NCBI GenBank assembly: GCA_031265345.1 | Contig: JAISCU010000246.1 | Location: 1-14,500, forward strand | Source: Bifidobacteriaceae bacterium | Lineage (GTDB): Bacteria; Actinomycetota; Actinomycetes; Actinomycetales; WQXJ01 | Reading direction: 5' to 3' | DNA length: 14,500 nt | Shown here: piece by piece, positions 1 to 7,214 of the stretch | Position numbering within the stretch: the stretch's first letter is position 1 | Layout: each line of letters begins with the position of its first letter | The notes under the pieces: model-generated | Told to the model about the DNA's origin: nothing | The model's input: the letters and a program-made list of their open reading frames with translations, nothing else | Databases searched by the model: none | Made by a program: the position numbers and the translations under genes

Positions 1-118
1 GGGGCGGGGTTGAGGGGGGCCCGCGTCTGGGACCCGCGTGCGGGCGGGGGCTGGGGGGTGGCGGGGCGGGCGATGGCGGCGGGCGCGGCGAGCGCGGCGC
101 CGCCCCCGCGGCCGGGGA
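1..118. repeat. G-rich low-complexity tract with G-quadruplex motif inside pgl
   Basis: The plus strand, which is the template strand of pgl, carries dense guanine runs. Runs at 42-44, 46-50, 53-58, 63-66 and 68-70 are separated by 1-4 bases and fit the four-run G-quadruplex pattern. More runs of 4 to 6 G lie at 1-4, 6-9 and 14-19. The tract codes for the Gly/Ala/Pro-rich segment at the visible end of pgl. Quadruplex formation is inferred from the pattern only. Confidence 0.6.
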
Positions 119-566
119 AGATCGACGCGACGTGCCCGTCCGGGCCTACCCCGAGCAGCACCAGGTCGAACACGACATTGAAGTGGCGCAACTCGCCGGA
201 GTAGCGGGCCGCCGCCTCGTCCAGAGACAACCCCAAGTCGGAGGACGGCATGGCATGGATGCCGCCCGGCGCCTCAGGCAGATGGTCCAACAGAGCGCGG
301 CGCGCGGCCAAGTCGTTGCGATCCGGCGACCAGGCGTCCACGAACCGCTCGTCGCCCCACCAGAAATGCACGTCCGGCCAGGAGATCGCGCCCAGCAGAG
401 GGTTGGGGCGGAGCCGTTCCAGCACCGCGATGCCGGTCGCGCCGCCGGTCAGCGCCACATGCACGGGCGAATGGAGCGACTGGGCCTCCAACAAGAACGA
501 GGCCAGCCGCTGGGAGGCGGCGTCCGCCACCGCCACCGGATCGGGCAACACGATCACGTCTCTCAC
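1..566 (-). CDS. pgl: 6-phosphogluconolactonase (DevB/Pgl), 3' end beyond window
   Basis: Hydrolyses 6-phosphogluconolactone to 6-phosphogluconate, the second step of the cytosolic oxidative pentose phosphate pathway. Visible family motifs are LTGGATGI (about residues 40-47), the active-site stretch WWGDERFV (about 72-79) and LGVGPDGHVASIFPG (about 139-153). The start is GTG at 566, which overlaps the opcA stop as GTGA; no better start is seen and the overlap argues for coupled translation. About 188 codons are present and the C-terminus lies outside. After FPG the usual valine-rich strand leading to the PPxR motif is replaced by a Gly/Ala/Pro-rich run (from about residue 154 to the window edge), encoded by very G-rich DNA. 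Seen: the reading frame stays open to base 1. Inferred: an insertion in the loop after the active site, although a frameshift near the edge cannot be excluded. Confidence 0.93.
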   Translation of the reverse strand, partial: MRDVIVLPDPVAVADAASQRLASFLLEAQSLHSPVHVALTGGATGIAVLERLRPNPLLGAISWPDVHFWWGDERFVDAWSPDRNDLAARRALLDHLPEAPGGIHAMPSSDLGLSLDEAAARYSGELRHFNVVFDLVLLGVGPDGHVASIFPGRGGGAALAAPAAIARPATPQPPPARGSQTRAPLNPA

Positions 567-1537
567 AAGGCGCCTCCATCGGCCGAGCCGGTCGGACAGC
601 CGGTCAGATAGGCGGGCAGGGCGTCCAGGACCAGGCGACCGTAGGCGGCGTCCGGTGTGAGGCGGCGCAGTTCCTCGGCCAGCGCCTCGGCGCGGGAGCG
701 TCGCGACAGCGACACCACCCGGTCGACCTGGTCGGAGATGCGCAGGACGGCTTGGGATTCCTCCAGTTCCTTGTCCAGCAGGATGCGCCGGCCGCCGGAA
801 AGATGGAACTCGACCGCGATCAGAAAAGGCGTGTCGGTGACCTCGTGGCGGATCGGCACGCCCAGGCGCGAGGCCAGCCAGGCCGCCATCAGATCTGATC
901 CCGCGGAGCGTGGCCCCGTCACGGTGGCGGAAGTGATCGGCTCGATCGGAGGGATTTCGAGGCTGGCCGCCAATTGCGCCCGCCAGGGGGTCAGCCGGGT
1001 CCAGGTCAGGTCGGTGTCGCCGGGGCTGTACCCACTGGTCAGCCGCGAGAGCGCGGTCCGGCGCTCGGCCGGGTCGGTGAGTTGGCGCTCGCTGGCGATG
1101 GCGTCGGTGATGCGGCGCGAGGCGAGCTGGCCCAGACGGTCGCGGGCTGGCACCGCCGGGCGCTGGTCCGGCCACCACACCACCACCGGCGCGTCCGCCA
1201 GCAGCAACGGCATGGCCACGGAGTCGAGGTGGGCGCCGGGCGCGCCGCGCAACCGCAACACGATCACCTCCGAGGCGCCGGCGTCCGATCCGACCCTGAT
1301 CTGGGCGTCCATCGAGGCCGGGCCGCCCAAGTCTTCGGCGGTCAGGACGATCACCCGGCAGGGGTGTTCCATCGACGCCAGGTTGGCGGCCTGGATCGAC
1401 GTCTCGATATCGCCCGCCTGGCATTGGATGATCAGCGTCAGCACCCGGCCCAGGGCCGCCACGCCGCCGTCCTCGCGGAGTTCGATCAGCTTGGTCGCGA
1501 CCTGCGCGGTCGAGGTTGCGTACAACGGGATGATCAT
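563..1537 (-). CDS. opcA: OpcA, glucose-6-phosphate dehydrogenase assembly/activator protein
   Basis: OpcA binds and supports the multimeric, active form of glucose-6-phosphate dehydrogenase in actinobacteria and cyanobacteria; it is cytosolic and not itself known as an enzyme. The 324-residue product matches the family over its length: an N-terminal block with GRVLTLII and QAANLASMEHPCRVIVL, a WWPDQRP segment in the middle, and a C-terminal half with SDLMAAWLASRLGVPI. The ATG at 1537 is chosen over the ATG at 1549 for three reasons: it overlaps the zwf stop as ATGA, it has GGAGG a few bases upstream, and the protein then begins MIIPL as other OpcA proteins do. It sits between zwf and pgl, its standard place, which supports the call strongly. 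Confidence 0.95.
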   Translation of the reverse strand: MIIPLYATSTAQVATKLIELREDGGVAALGRVLTLIIQCQAGDIETSIQAANLASMEHPCRVIVLTAEDLGGPASMDAQIRVGSDAGASEVIVLRLRGAPGAHLDSVAMPLLLADAPVVVWWPDQRPAVPARDRLGQLASRRITDAIASERQLTDPAERRTALSRLTSGYSPGDTDLTWTRLTPWRAQLAASLEIPPIEPITSATVTGPRSAGSDLMAAWLASRLGVPIRHEVTDTPFLIAVEFHLSGGRRILLDKELEESQAVLRISDQVDRVVSLSRRSRAEALAEELRRLTPDAAYGRLVLDALPAYLTGCPTGSADGGAL

Positions 1538-3087
1538 GGGCGCCTCCATTCACGGCCGTCACGCCTCAGCAAGTCGTCAGCCGCCACCGGGCCCCAGGTC
1601 CCTGCCGCATATGCTTCCGGCAGCCCGTCCAACGAGGACCAGTGCTCTTCGACCGGATCGATCACCCGCCACGACTGGTCGACCTCATCAGCCCCAGGGA
1701 AGAGCGGGTCGTAGCCCAGCAGCACGTCCAGGATCAGGCGCTCGTAAGCGTCCGGCAGCGATTCGGTGAAGGCGTGCCCGTAGGAGAAGTCCATGGTCAC
1801 ATCGCGCACTTCCATGTCTGTCTGCGGGACCTTCGCCCCGACTCTCAGCGTGATGCCCTCGTCGGGCTGAATGCGCACCACCAGTGCGTTCGCGCCCAAG
1901 TAGCGGGTGTCGAGCCCGGCCCGGACCTGACTGGCCGTGCGCGAGAAGGTGATCGCCACCTCCGTCACCCGCCTCCCCAGACGCTTGCCGGTGCGCAGGT
2001 AGAACGGCGTGTCCCGCCATCGGTCGGTCGCGACCTCGAGTTTGAGGGCGCCGAAAGTGTCGGTCTTGGAGCCCGCCGGAATGCCGGGCTCGTCGAGGTA
2101 GCCGGGCACTTGGATATTGCCCTGCCAGCCAGCCGCGTACTGGCCGCGGACGGCACATTCGGCCGGTGGCCCGCTCAGCCGCACCGCCGCCAGCACCGCC
2201 AGTTTGGCCGCCCGCAGATCGGCGGCCCCGAAAGAGACCGGTTCGTCCATCGCCGTGATCGCCAGGAGTTGCAGCAGGTGGTTCTGCATCACGTCACGGG
2301 TGGCGCCGATGCCGTCGTAATAGCCCGCGCGCGACCCGACTCCCAACTCCTCGGCCATGGTGATTTGGACGTGGTCGACGTACTCGTGCGACCACAGGGG
2401 CTCGAAGACTTGGTTGGCGAACCGGGTGGCGAGCATCCCGCGGACGGTCTCCTTGCCCAGGTAATGGTCGATCCTAAAGACACTGGACGGGTCGAACACC
2501 CGCCCCAGGGTGGCGTCCAGAGCCCTGGCCGAACCGAGGTCATGGCCGAACGGCTTCTCGATCACGACCTTGGCGGCGACCGGCGGCCGGGCCAGGCCCG
2601 ACCCGGCCAGACGATCGCAGATGGTGGCGAACGTGGACGGCGGCATCGACAGATAGAAGACCCGGTTGGCGCCGGTGCCGAAATCGCTGTCCGAGGCCTC
2701 GAGGACTCGGCGCAGCCGCTCATAGGTCCCCGGGTCGGCGATGTCCCCGTTCACGTAAGTCATCGAGGCCGCCAACTGCTCCCAGACGCGTTGGCGGAAC
2801 GGCGTCCGCGCGCCGGAGGCGACAGCGGCGTGGGCCTGCCCCACGAACTGCGCCGTGGTCCAATCCGACCTGGCCACGCCGGTCAGCGAGAACCCGGCCG
2901 GCAGGAGCCCGCGATTGGCCAGGTCGTAGATGGCGGGCATGACCTTGCGCCGGGCCAGATCGCCGGTCACACCGAAGATCGTCAGCGCGCAGGGAGGCGG
3001 TATTCGCGGCACCCTCTCGTCGGCCGGGTCCACCAGGGGGTTGACCGGGGGGTCGACCGGCAGCGCCGCTGGGAGGTCGGCGGTCAT
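1534..3087 (-). CDS. zwf: Glucose-6-phosphate 1-dehydrogenase
   Basis: Oxidises glucose 6-phosphate to 6-phosphogluconolactone while reducing NAD(P)+, the entry step of the oxidative pentose phosphate pathway. The 517-residue product has the usual length. The N-terminal Rossmann motif is GVTGDLARRK (39-48), followed by EKPFGHDL (177-184), the substrate-binding RIDHYLGKE (205-213) and NHLLQLL, whose His270 matches the catalytic base position of the family. The ATG at 3087 overlaps the tkt stop as ATGA. A longer reading frame extends upstream to 3333, but it lies inside tkt and is arginine-rich shadow sequence. Its stop overlaps the opcA start, so the dehydrogenase and its assembly partner are probably made together. 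In related genomes tal, and sometimes pgi, separates tkt from zwf; here neither does. Confidence 0.97.
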   Translation of the reverse strand: MTADLPAALPVDPPVNPLVDPADERVPRIPPPCALTIFGVTGDLARRKVMPAIYDLANRGLLPAGFSLTGVARSDWTTAQFVGQAHAAVASGARTPFRQRVWEQLAASMTYVNGDIADPGTYERLRRVLEASDSDFGTGANRVFYLSMPPSTFATICDRLAGSGLARPPVAAKVVIEKPFGHDLGSARALDATLGRVFDPSSVFRIDHYLGKETVRGMLATRFANQVFEPLWSHEYVDHVQITMAEELGVGSRAGYYDGIGATRDVMQNHLLQLLAITAMDEPVSFGAADLRAAKLAVLAAVRLSGPPAECAVRGQYAAGWQGNIQVPGYLDEPGIPAGSKTDTFGALKLEVATDRWRDTPFYLRTGKRLGRRVTEVAITFSRTASQVRAGLDTRYLGANALVVRIQPDEGITLRVGAKVPQTDMEVRDVTMDFSYGHAFTESLPDAYERLILDVLLGYDPLFPGADEVDQSWRVIDPVEEHWSSLDGLPEAYAAGTWGPVAADDLLRRDGREWRRP

Positions 3088-5204
3088 CGGTCCCGCGCGG
3101 CGGCGATCGACTGGCGGGCCGCCTCGGCCACATGCTCGGCGGTGAACCCGCGCTCCGCGAACAGATGTGCGCCTGAAGCCGACTCGCCGTAAGTCTCGAT
3201 CGAGACGCATTGCCCGGCATCTCCCACCAGGCCGCGCCACGGCATCGCGATCCCGGCCTCGACCGAAACGCGCGCCTTCACGGCCGCGGGCAGCACGTCC
3301 TCGCGGTATTCGGGGGTTTGTTCGGCGAACCATTCCAGGCAGGGCGCCGAGACGACACGAGCCCCGATCCCCTCACTGGCCAGCAGGTCGCGAGCGCCCA
3401 GTGCCAACTGAACCTCGGAGCCGGTGGCGACCAACAGCACGTCGAGCCGAGGCAGCGGCGAATCGGCTAGGACGTAAGCCCCGCCGCAGAGGTCTCGCGG
3501 CGCGCCCAGGCCGTCCCGCAGCCGGTCGAACACCGGCAGGTTCTGCCGCGACAGGATCAGGGCGGCGGGGCGGCGGCGGGCCAGCAGGTGCCGCCAGGCC
3601 CAGGCGGTCTCATCGGCGTCCGCCGGGCGGATCACGTCCAGCCCCGGCAGCGCCCGCAGCGAGGCCAGCTGCTCGATGGGCTGATGGGTGGGGCCGTCCT
3701 CGCCCACGCCGATCGAGTCATGCGTCCACACATAGGTGACAGGCAGCCCCATGAGGGCTGATAGCCGCACTGCGCCGCGCATGTAGTCGGAGAACACCAG
3801 GAAGGTGCCGCCGTAGGGGAGGGTCGGGCCGTGCAGCGCGATCCCGTTCATGATGGCCGCCATGGCGTGCTCGCGGATGCCGAAGTGGATGGTGCGCCCG
3901 CCGGGGTTGCCGGGCAGGAACGAGGTCGCCCCGTCCATCGTGGTGTTGTTCGAGCCGGCCAGGTCCGCCGAGCCCCCCCAGAGTTCGGGCAACACCGGTC
4001 CCAATGCGGAGAGCACCTTGCCCGATGCCGCTCGCGTAGCTATCGAGGTTCCCGCCGGGAAGTCAGGGAGCGCGTCTTCCAAACCTTCCGGCAGCGCGCC
4101 TCGGCTCAGCCGGTCCCACAGCGCTGCCCGCTCCGGGTTCTGTTCGCGCCAGTCGGCCAGCTTGGCCCGCCAGGCGATGTGGGCTTTGGCGCCGCGCTCG
4201 CGGGCCTGCCGCGTGATCGCCAGGACCTCCTCCGGCACGTTGAAAGTCTTGTCGGGATCCAGGCCGAGGGCTCGCTTCAGCCCCGCCACTTCCGGCGCGC
4301 CCAGTTTGGAGCCGTGGATCGCGCCGGTGTTCTGTTTGTTCGGCGCCGGCCACCCGATGATCGACTTGAGCCGCACAATCGACGGGCGTCCGGTCTCCGC
4401 TTTGGCCGCCGCCAGCGCTTGATAGAGGGCTTCGTAGTCCTCCCGATACTGGCCGCCCTGAGTCCAATCGACGGTCTGGGTGTGCCAGCCGTAGGCCTTG
4501 TAGCGCTCGACGACGTCCTCCGTGAAAGCGACGTTCGTGTCGCCCTCGATGGAGATCTGGTTCTGATCGAACAGCACCACCAGATCGCCCAGTTTCTGGG
4601 TCCCGGCCAGGGATGACGCCTCCGAGGTGATGCCCTCCTCCATATCGCCCTCGCCCGCGATCACCCAAATGGTGTGACGGAAGGGGCTGTCCGCCGGGAC
4701 GTGGGGAACTGGCGGGGCGGCCGCTGCCGGGCGAACGGCATCGTGCGCGTCGTTGTCAGTGTCCGTCGGGTCGAACAGGTAGCGCTCGCGGCGGGCGGCC
4801 ATCGCCATGCCGACGGCGCTGGCCAAACCCTGGCCGAGCGGCCCGGTCGACATCTCGACGCCCGGCGTCATGCCATGCTCGGGGTGGCCGGGGGTGATGG
4901 AGCCAGCCGTGCGCAGAGCCTTGAGGTCGTCGAGCGAGACGTCGTAGCCCGCCAGGTACAACTGGGTGTACAGCATGATCGAGGTGTGCCCGGCGCTGAG
5001 CACGAACCGGTCGCGGCCGGGCCAGGCCGGGTCGGCGGGGTCGTGGACCATCAGGCGCTGGAACAGCAGGTAGGCGGCGCCGGCCAGGGAGATGGCGGTG
5101 CCAGGGTGGCCGGAACCGGCGTTTTCGACGGCATCCGCGGCGAGGGCCTTGGCGGTGGCGACGGCTTCGTTATCGAGGTTGGTCCAGTGGAGCGATTGCG
5201 ACAT
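3084..5204 (-). CDS. tkt: Transketolase
   Basis: Thiamine-diphosphate enzyme that moves two-carbon ketol units between sugar phosphates in the non-oxidative pentose phosphate pathway. It has 706 residues, at the upper end of the usual range. Motifs in order: GSGHPG (30-35), AGHTS (71-75), the ThDP/metal motif GEGDMEEG (184-191), IHGS with His297, GIREHAM with the catalytic Glu445, and HDSIGVGEDGPTHQP (about 495-509). Between FDP (about 145-147) and SPFRHTIW (about 173) lies an extra stretch of roughly 20 residues, Asp-rich then Ala/Pro-rich, just before the ThDP motif; actinobacterial homologues normally have a short loop there. The start is ATG 5204, with a weak AGGA upstream. It is first in the operon, and its promoter must lie in the 68 bases shared with xerD or inside xerD. 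Confidence 0.97.
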   Translation of the reverse strand: MSQSLHWTNLDNEAVATAKALAADAVENAGSGHPGTAISLAGAAYLLFQRLMVHDPADPAWPGRDRFVLSAGHTSIMLYTQLYLAGYDVSLDDLKALRTAGSITPGHPEHGMTPGVEMSTGPLGQGLASAVGMAMAARRERYLFDPTDTDNDAHDAVRPAAAAPPVPHVPADSPFRHTIWVIAGEGDMEEGITSEASSLAGTQKLGDLVVLFDQNQISIEGDTNVAFTEDVVERYKAYGWHTQTVDWTQGGQYREDYEALYQALAAAKAETGRPSIVRLKSIIGWPAPNKQNTGAIHGSKLGAPEVAGLKRALGLDPDKTFNVPEEVLAITRQARERGAKAHIAWRAKLADWREQNPERAALWDRLSRGALPEGLEDALPDFPAGTSIATRAASGKVLSALGPVLPELWGGSADLAGSNNTTMDGATSFLPGNPGGRTIHFGIREHAMAAIMNGIALHGPTLPYGGTFLVFSDYMRGAVRLSALMGLPVTYVWTHDSIGVGEDGPTHQPIEQLASLRALPGLDVIRPADADETAWAWRHLLARRRPAALILSRQNLPVFDRLRDGLGAPRDLCGGAYVLADSPLPRLDVLLVATGSEVQLALGARDLLASEGIGARVVSAPCLEWFAEQTPEYREDVLPAAVKARVSVEAGIAMPWRGLVGDAGQCVSIETYGESASGAHLFAERGFTAEHVAEAARQSIAAARDR

Positions 5205-5272
5205 GGCTTCAATCCTATGGCCGACCTGGGCGGGCGTTTGGGCCGATGCACCCGATGCGTCAGTATTGAGAT
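5205..5272. promoter_or_regulatory. Divergent tkt / xerD intergenic region
   Basis: Only 68 bases separate the tkt start (minus) from the xerD start (plus), so promoters for both would have to sit here or in the coding ends. A TAGGAT hexamer a few bases upstream of the tkt ATG resembles a -10 element, but no convincing -35 partner is seen. On the plus strand TTGGGC (5238-5243) stands 17 bases before CAGTAT, a poor match. CCGATGC occurs twice (from about 5243 and 5253). Calling it regulatory rests on gene layout, not on a clear motif. Confidence 0.3.
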
Positions 5273-6319
5273 GTGCGTGTGGCGACTGGGCGAATGCGGT
5301 TCCTGGCCCATCTGCGCGTCGAGCGGGCCTTGAGCGCCGCCACGCTCGAGGCGTACGGGCGTGACCTGGAGCGTTACCTGGGTCATCTTGGCGACGTCGA
5401 GTTGGCGTCCGTGACCGGCCCGATGATCGAGGGGTTCCGCGATGTTCTGATGGGGTCGGGGCTGGCGGCCTCCTCGGTGGCCCGGATCATGTCCGCCGTG
5501 CGCGGCCTGCACCGCTTCGCCCTACTCGAGGGCTGGACCCCGACCGATGCCGCCGCCGAGGTCAAGCCTCCCCCCTCCGGCTTGCGATTGCCCAAAGCCC
5601 TCAGCGTTGACCAGGTGGAGGATTTGATCGCTGCGGCTGGGGAGGACTTGACCGCGCGTGCGCTGCTGGAAGTGCTCTATGGCACCGGCGCTCGCGTCTC
5701 CGAGGCGCTGGGCCTGGACTTGGATGACTTGGGTCATGCGGGGGTCGGGGTGGCTCCTCGTGCCCCTCTGCACGATGCCGCCGCCCCGGGTGCCACCGCC
5801 CCGGCAGGTGGCGTGCGGGCTGGCGGCGCATGGGCCGGTGGCAGCGTGGCGGCTGGCGGCGCATGGGCCGGTGGCACGTGGGCCGGTGGCGCGTGGGGTG
5901 GTGATCCCGGCCGGCACTGGGTCAGAGTCCTCGGCAAGGGAGACAAGGAGCGGATGATCCCACTGGGGGCGTACGCCCGCGGGGCAATCGATGCCTACCT
6001 GGTGCGCGAACGTCCCGCTCGCGTGCGGCGCGGTCGCGGCACACCGGCCTTGTTCGTTGGCCCGAGGGGGCGGCGGCTCTCGCGCCAGGCCGCGTTCGAG
6101 CTGGTCAGAGCGGCAGGTCGGGCGATCGGCCAGCCGCAGGTGACCCCGCACACGCTGCGCCATTCCTTCGCGACCCACCTGTTGCAGGGCGGCGCCGACA
6201 TCCGCGTGGTCCAAGAACTCTTGGGCCACGCCTCCGTCACCACCACCCAGCTCTACACCAAGGTGACGCCCGACCACCTCCGCGAGGTCTACGCCGCCGC
6301 CCACCCGCGAGCCCTCTGA
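5273..6319 (+). CDS. xerD: XerD-type tyrosine recombinase with a low-complexity insertion
   Basis: Site-specific tyrosine recombinase; the closest match is XerD, which with XerC resolves chromosome dimers at dif. The N-terminal SAM-like core-binding domain (about residues 9-90) has [21 protein letters not shown]. The catalytic domain keeps all six residues: Arg141 (GTGARVSE), Lys222 (GKGDKER), His293 and Arg296 ([10 protein letters not shown]), His319 and the nucleophile Tyr328 ([12 protein letters not shown]). The ending [12 protein letters not shown] is typical of actinobacterial XerD. At 348 residues it is about 45-50 longer than usual, because residues ~154-211 are an Ala/Gly/Trp-rich insertion in the beta-hairpin that carries the catalytic lysine. 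The GTG at 5273 is a tentative start; ATG 5294 (MRFLAHL) is equally plausible and neither has a clear ribosome site. It is divergent from tkt rather than beside its usual scpA/scpB neighbours, so a role other than dif resolution is possible. Confidence 0.88.
   Translation: MRVATGRMRFLAHLRVERALSAATLEAYGRDLERYLGHLGDVELASVTGPMIEGFRDVLMGSGLAASSVARIMSAVRGLHRFALLEGWTPTDAAAEVKPPPSGLRLPKALSVDQVEDLIAAAGEDLTARALLEVLYGTGARVSEALGLDLDDLGHAGVGVAPRAPLHDAAAPGATAPAGGVRAGGAWAGGSVAAGGAWAGGTWAGGAWGGDPGRHWVRVLGKGDKERMIPLGAYARGAIDAYLVRERPARVRRGRGTPALFVGPRGRRLSRQAAFELVRAAGRAIGQPQVTPHTLRHSFATHLLQGGADIRVVQELLGHASVTTTQLYTKVTPDHLREVYAAAHPRAL
5811..5910 (+). repeat. 33-base in-frame tandem repeat inside xerD
   Basis: A 26-base sequence at 5818-5843 recurs exactly at 5851-5876, an offset of 33 bases or 11 codons, followed by a shortened third copy. 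It codes for repeats of the form [11 protein letters not shown] (about residues 183-210). Because the period is a multiple of three, copy-number change by slippage would lengthen or shorten the loop without breaking the frame. Confidence 0.85.
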
Positions 6320-6336
6320 GCCACAAGCCGACTGAA

Positions 6337-6352
6337 TTGGAGCAGTCTCCAA
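6337..6352 (+). terminator. Small hairpin after xerD, possible terminator
   Basis: TTGGAG, a CAGT loop, then CTCCAA form a perfect 6-base-pair stem 18 bases after the xerD stop. There is no following T tract, so a terminator role is only suggested by position. Confidence 0.3.
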
Positions 6353-6434
6353 CGCCGTCTACTTGAAGGCGGGAGCGGCCGACCCGGCCGGCGGCTGCTG
6401 GCGCGGGGCTGGCGCGGGGCGGTCGTGGGCCGGT

Positions 6435-6700
6435 GAAAAAGACAGGATCCCTGGCGCTCGGCGCCGACAACCATGGATCCTGCGTTTTCCGGGAGCGCCG
6501 ATTCCGCGACTTCCATGGATCCTGCGTTTCTTGTTCCGTGCCCTTTTGGGTCCGGCCCGCTGACCTGCGGCTCCGCCCCCAGGCCGTCCGAGGAGCGGAG
6601 GCGAAAAGACAGGATCCCTGACGCTCGATGAAAACCCGTCCCGAAGAAACGCAGGATCCCTGGCGCTCGGGCGCGACAACCATGGATCCTGTCTGTTCCC
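6435..6700. repeat. Mirror-symmetric array of six GGATCC-centred boxes
   Basis: GGATCC occurs at 6445, 6475, 6517, 6612, 6654 and 6684, with start-to-start distances 30, 42, 95, 42, 30, the same read from either end. Three copies (6445, 6612, 6654) read CAGGATCCCTG followed by GCGCTCG or ACGCTCG. The other three (6475, 6517, 6684) read CCATGGATCCTG. Orientations run forward, reverse, reverse, forward, forward, reverse, which is its own mirror image. The first and last pairs enclose a 24-base core (6451-6474 and 6660-6683), identical at about 21 positions and in the same orientation. Yet their outer flanks are inverted relative to each other: AGACAGG left of unit 1 matches the complement of CCTGTCT right of unit 4, and TGCGTTT right of unit 1 matches the complement of AAACGCA left of unit 4. 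No coding role is evident; it is probably a palindromic intergenic repeat family. Confidence 0.85.
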
Positions 6701-6853
6701 GCCACCATCCAGCCCCGCCATCGGCCTTGCCCCCAAGCTCGACGGCATTGGAACAGGCCCAACCTCAGTTGAGAATGGTCCTCACGGGTCGTTGGGGCCG
6801 GTGTGCGCGGCCGGTCGAACGTCCCTGACTCGCCGTGGCAGAGACGCGAAGGC

Positions 6854-7177
6854 GTCCACAACTGGCGGGAACTGGGCCGGGCAGCGAGTTGAAGCCGTTC
6901 GCGGACATGGCCGCCGATGCCGCCGACGCAGGCGACGGGCTGGCCTGCGCGAACACCGGCGGCGGACCAGGCGGGATCGGACACGAGTGTCCACAAGTCC
7001 CTGGAACTCGGCCGGGCAGCGAGTTGGAGCCAGTTGTGGACATGGCCGCACCGGGCCGCCGTTGCCGCCGACTGGCTGGCCTGCGCGAACACGGGCGGCC
7101 GACCAGGCCGCATCGGGCGCGGGTGTCCATAAGTCCCTGCAACTCGACCCGGCCGCGAGTTGAAGCCAGTTACAGAC
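6854..7177. repeat. Tandem ~135-base repeat carrying three copies of a 53-base stem-loop
   Basis: Three 53-base units begin at 6854, 6989 and 7125 (periods 135 and 136). The best formed, 6989-7041, has 22-base arms that pair at GTCCACAA with TTGTGGAC and at AACTCG with CGAGTT, around a 9-base loop GCCGGGCAG. The flanking copies (6854-6906, 7125-7177) keep the arms imperfectly, with about 14 and 16 of 22 positions pairing. The spacers (6907-6988, 7042-7124) are also alike and share CTGGCCTGCGCGAACAC exactly, so the whole ~135-base unit was duplicated. No function is recognised; an intergenic structured repeat or RNA element is possible. Confidence 0.85.
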
Positions 7178-7214
7178 CCGGCCGTGAGGGGCCTCCGATG
7201 CGGCCCAGTCGGGT

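Larger units (their letters stand above)
6320..7214. other. About 895-base stretch without a convincing gene
   Basis: Long reading frames cross this stretch on both strands, but they are Arg/Pro/Ser-rich, match no family I recognise, and follow the repeats rather than protein-like composition. The region holds two repeat structures listed separately (6435-6700 and 6854-7177), a short direct repeat of CTGGCGCGGGG near 6399-6420, and otherwise nothing identifiable. It separates the xerD end from the convergent permease end. Confidence 0.7.

Noticed and set aside
6435..7177. Possible CRISPR array
   Set aside because: Repeats are too few, have irregular spacing and mixed orientation, spacers are themselves repeated, and no cas gene is present.
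5205..7214. A dif or att site for the recombinase
   Set aside because: No 28-base dif-like sequence with two 11-base half sites was recognised around xerD; the GGATCC boxes do not resemble dif.
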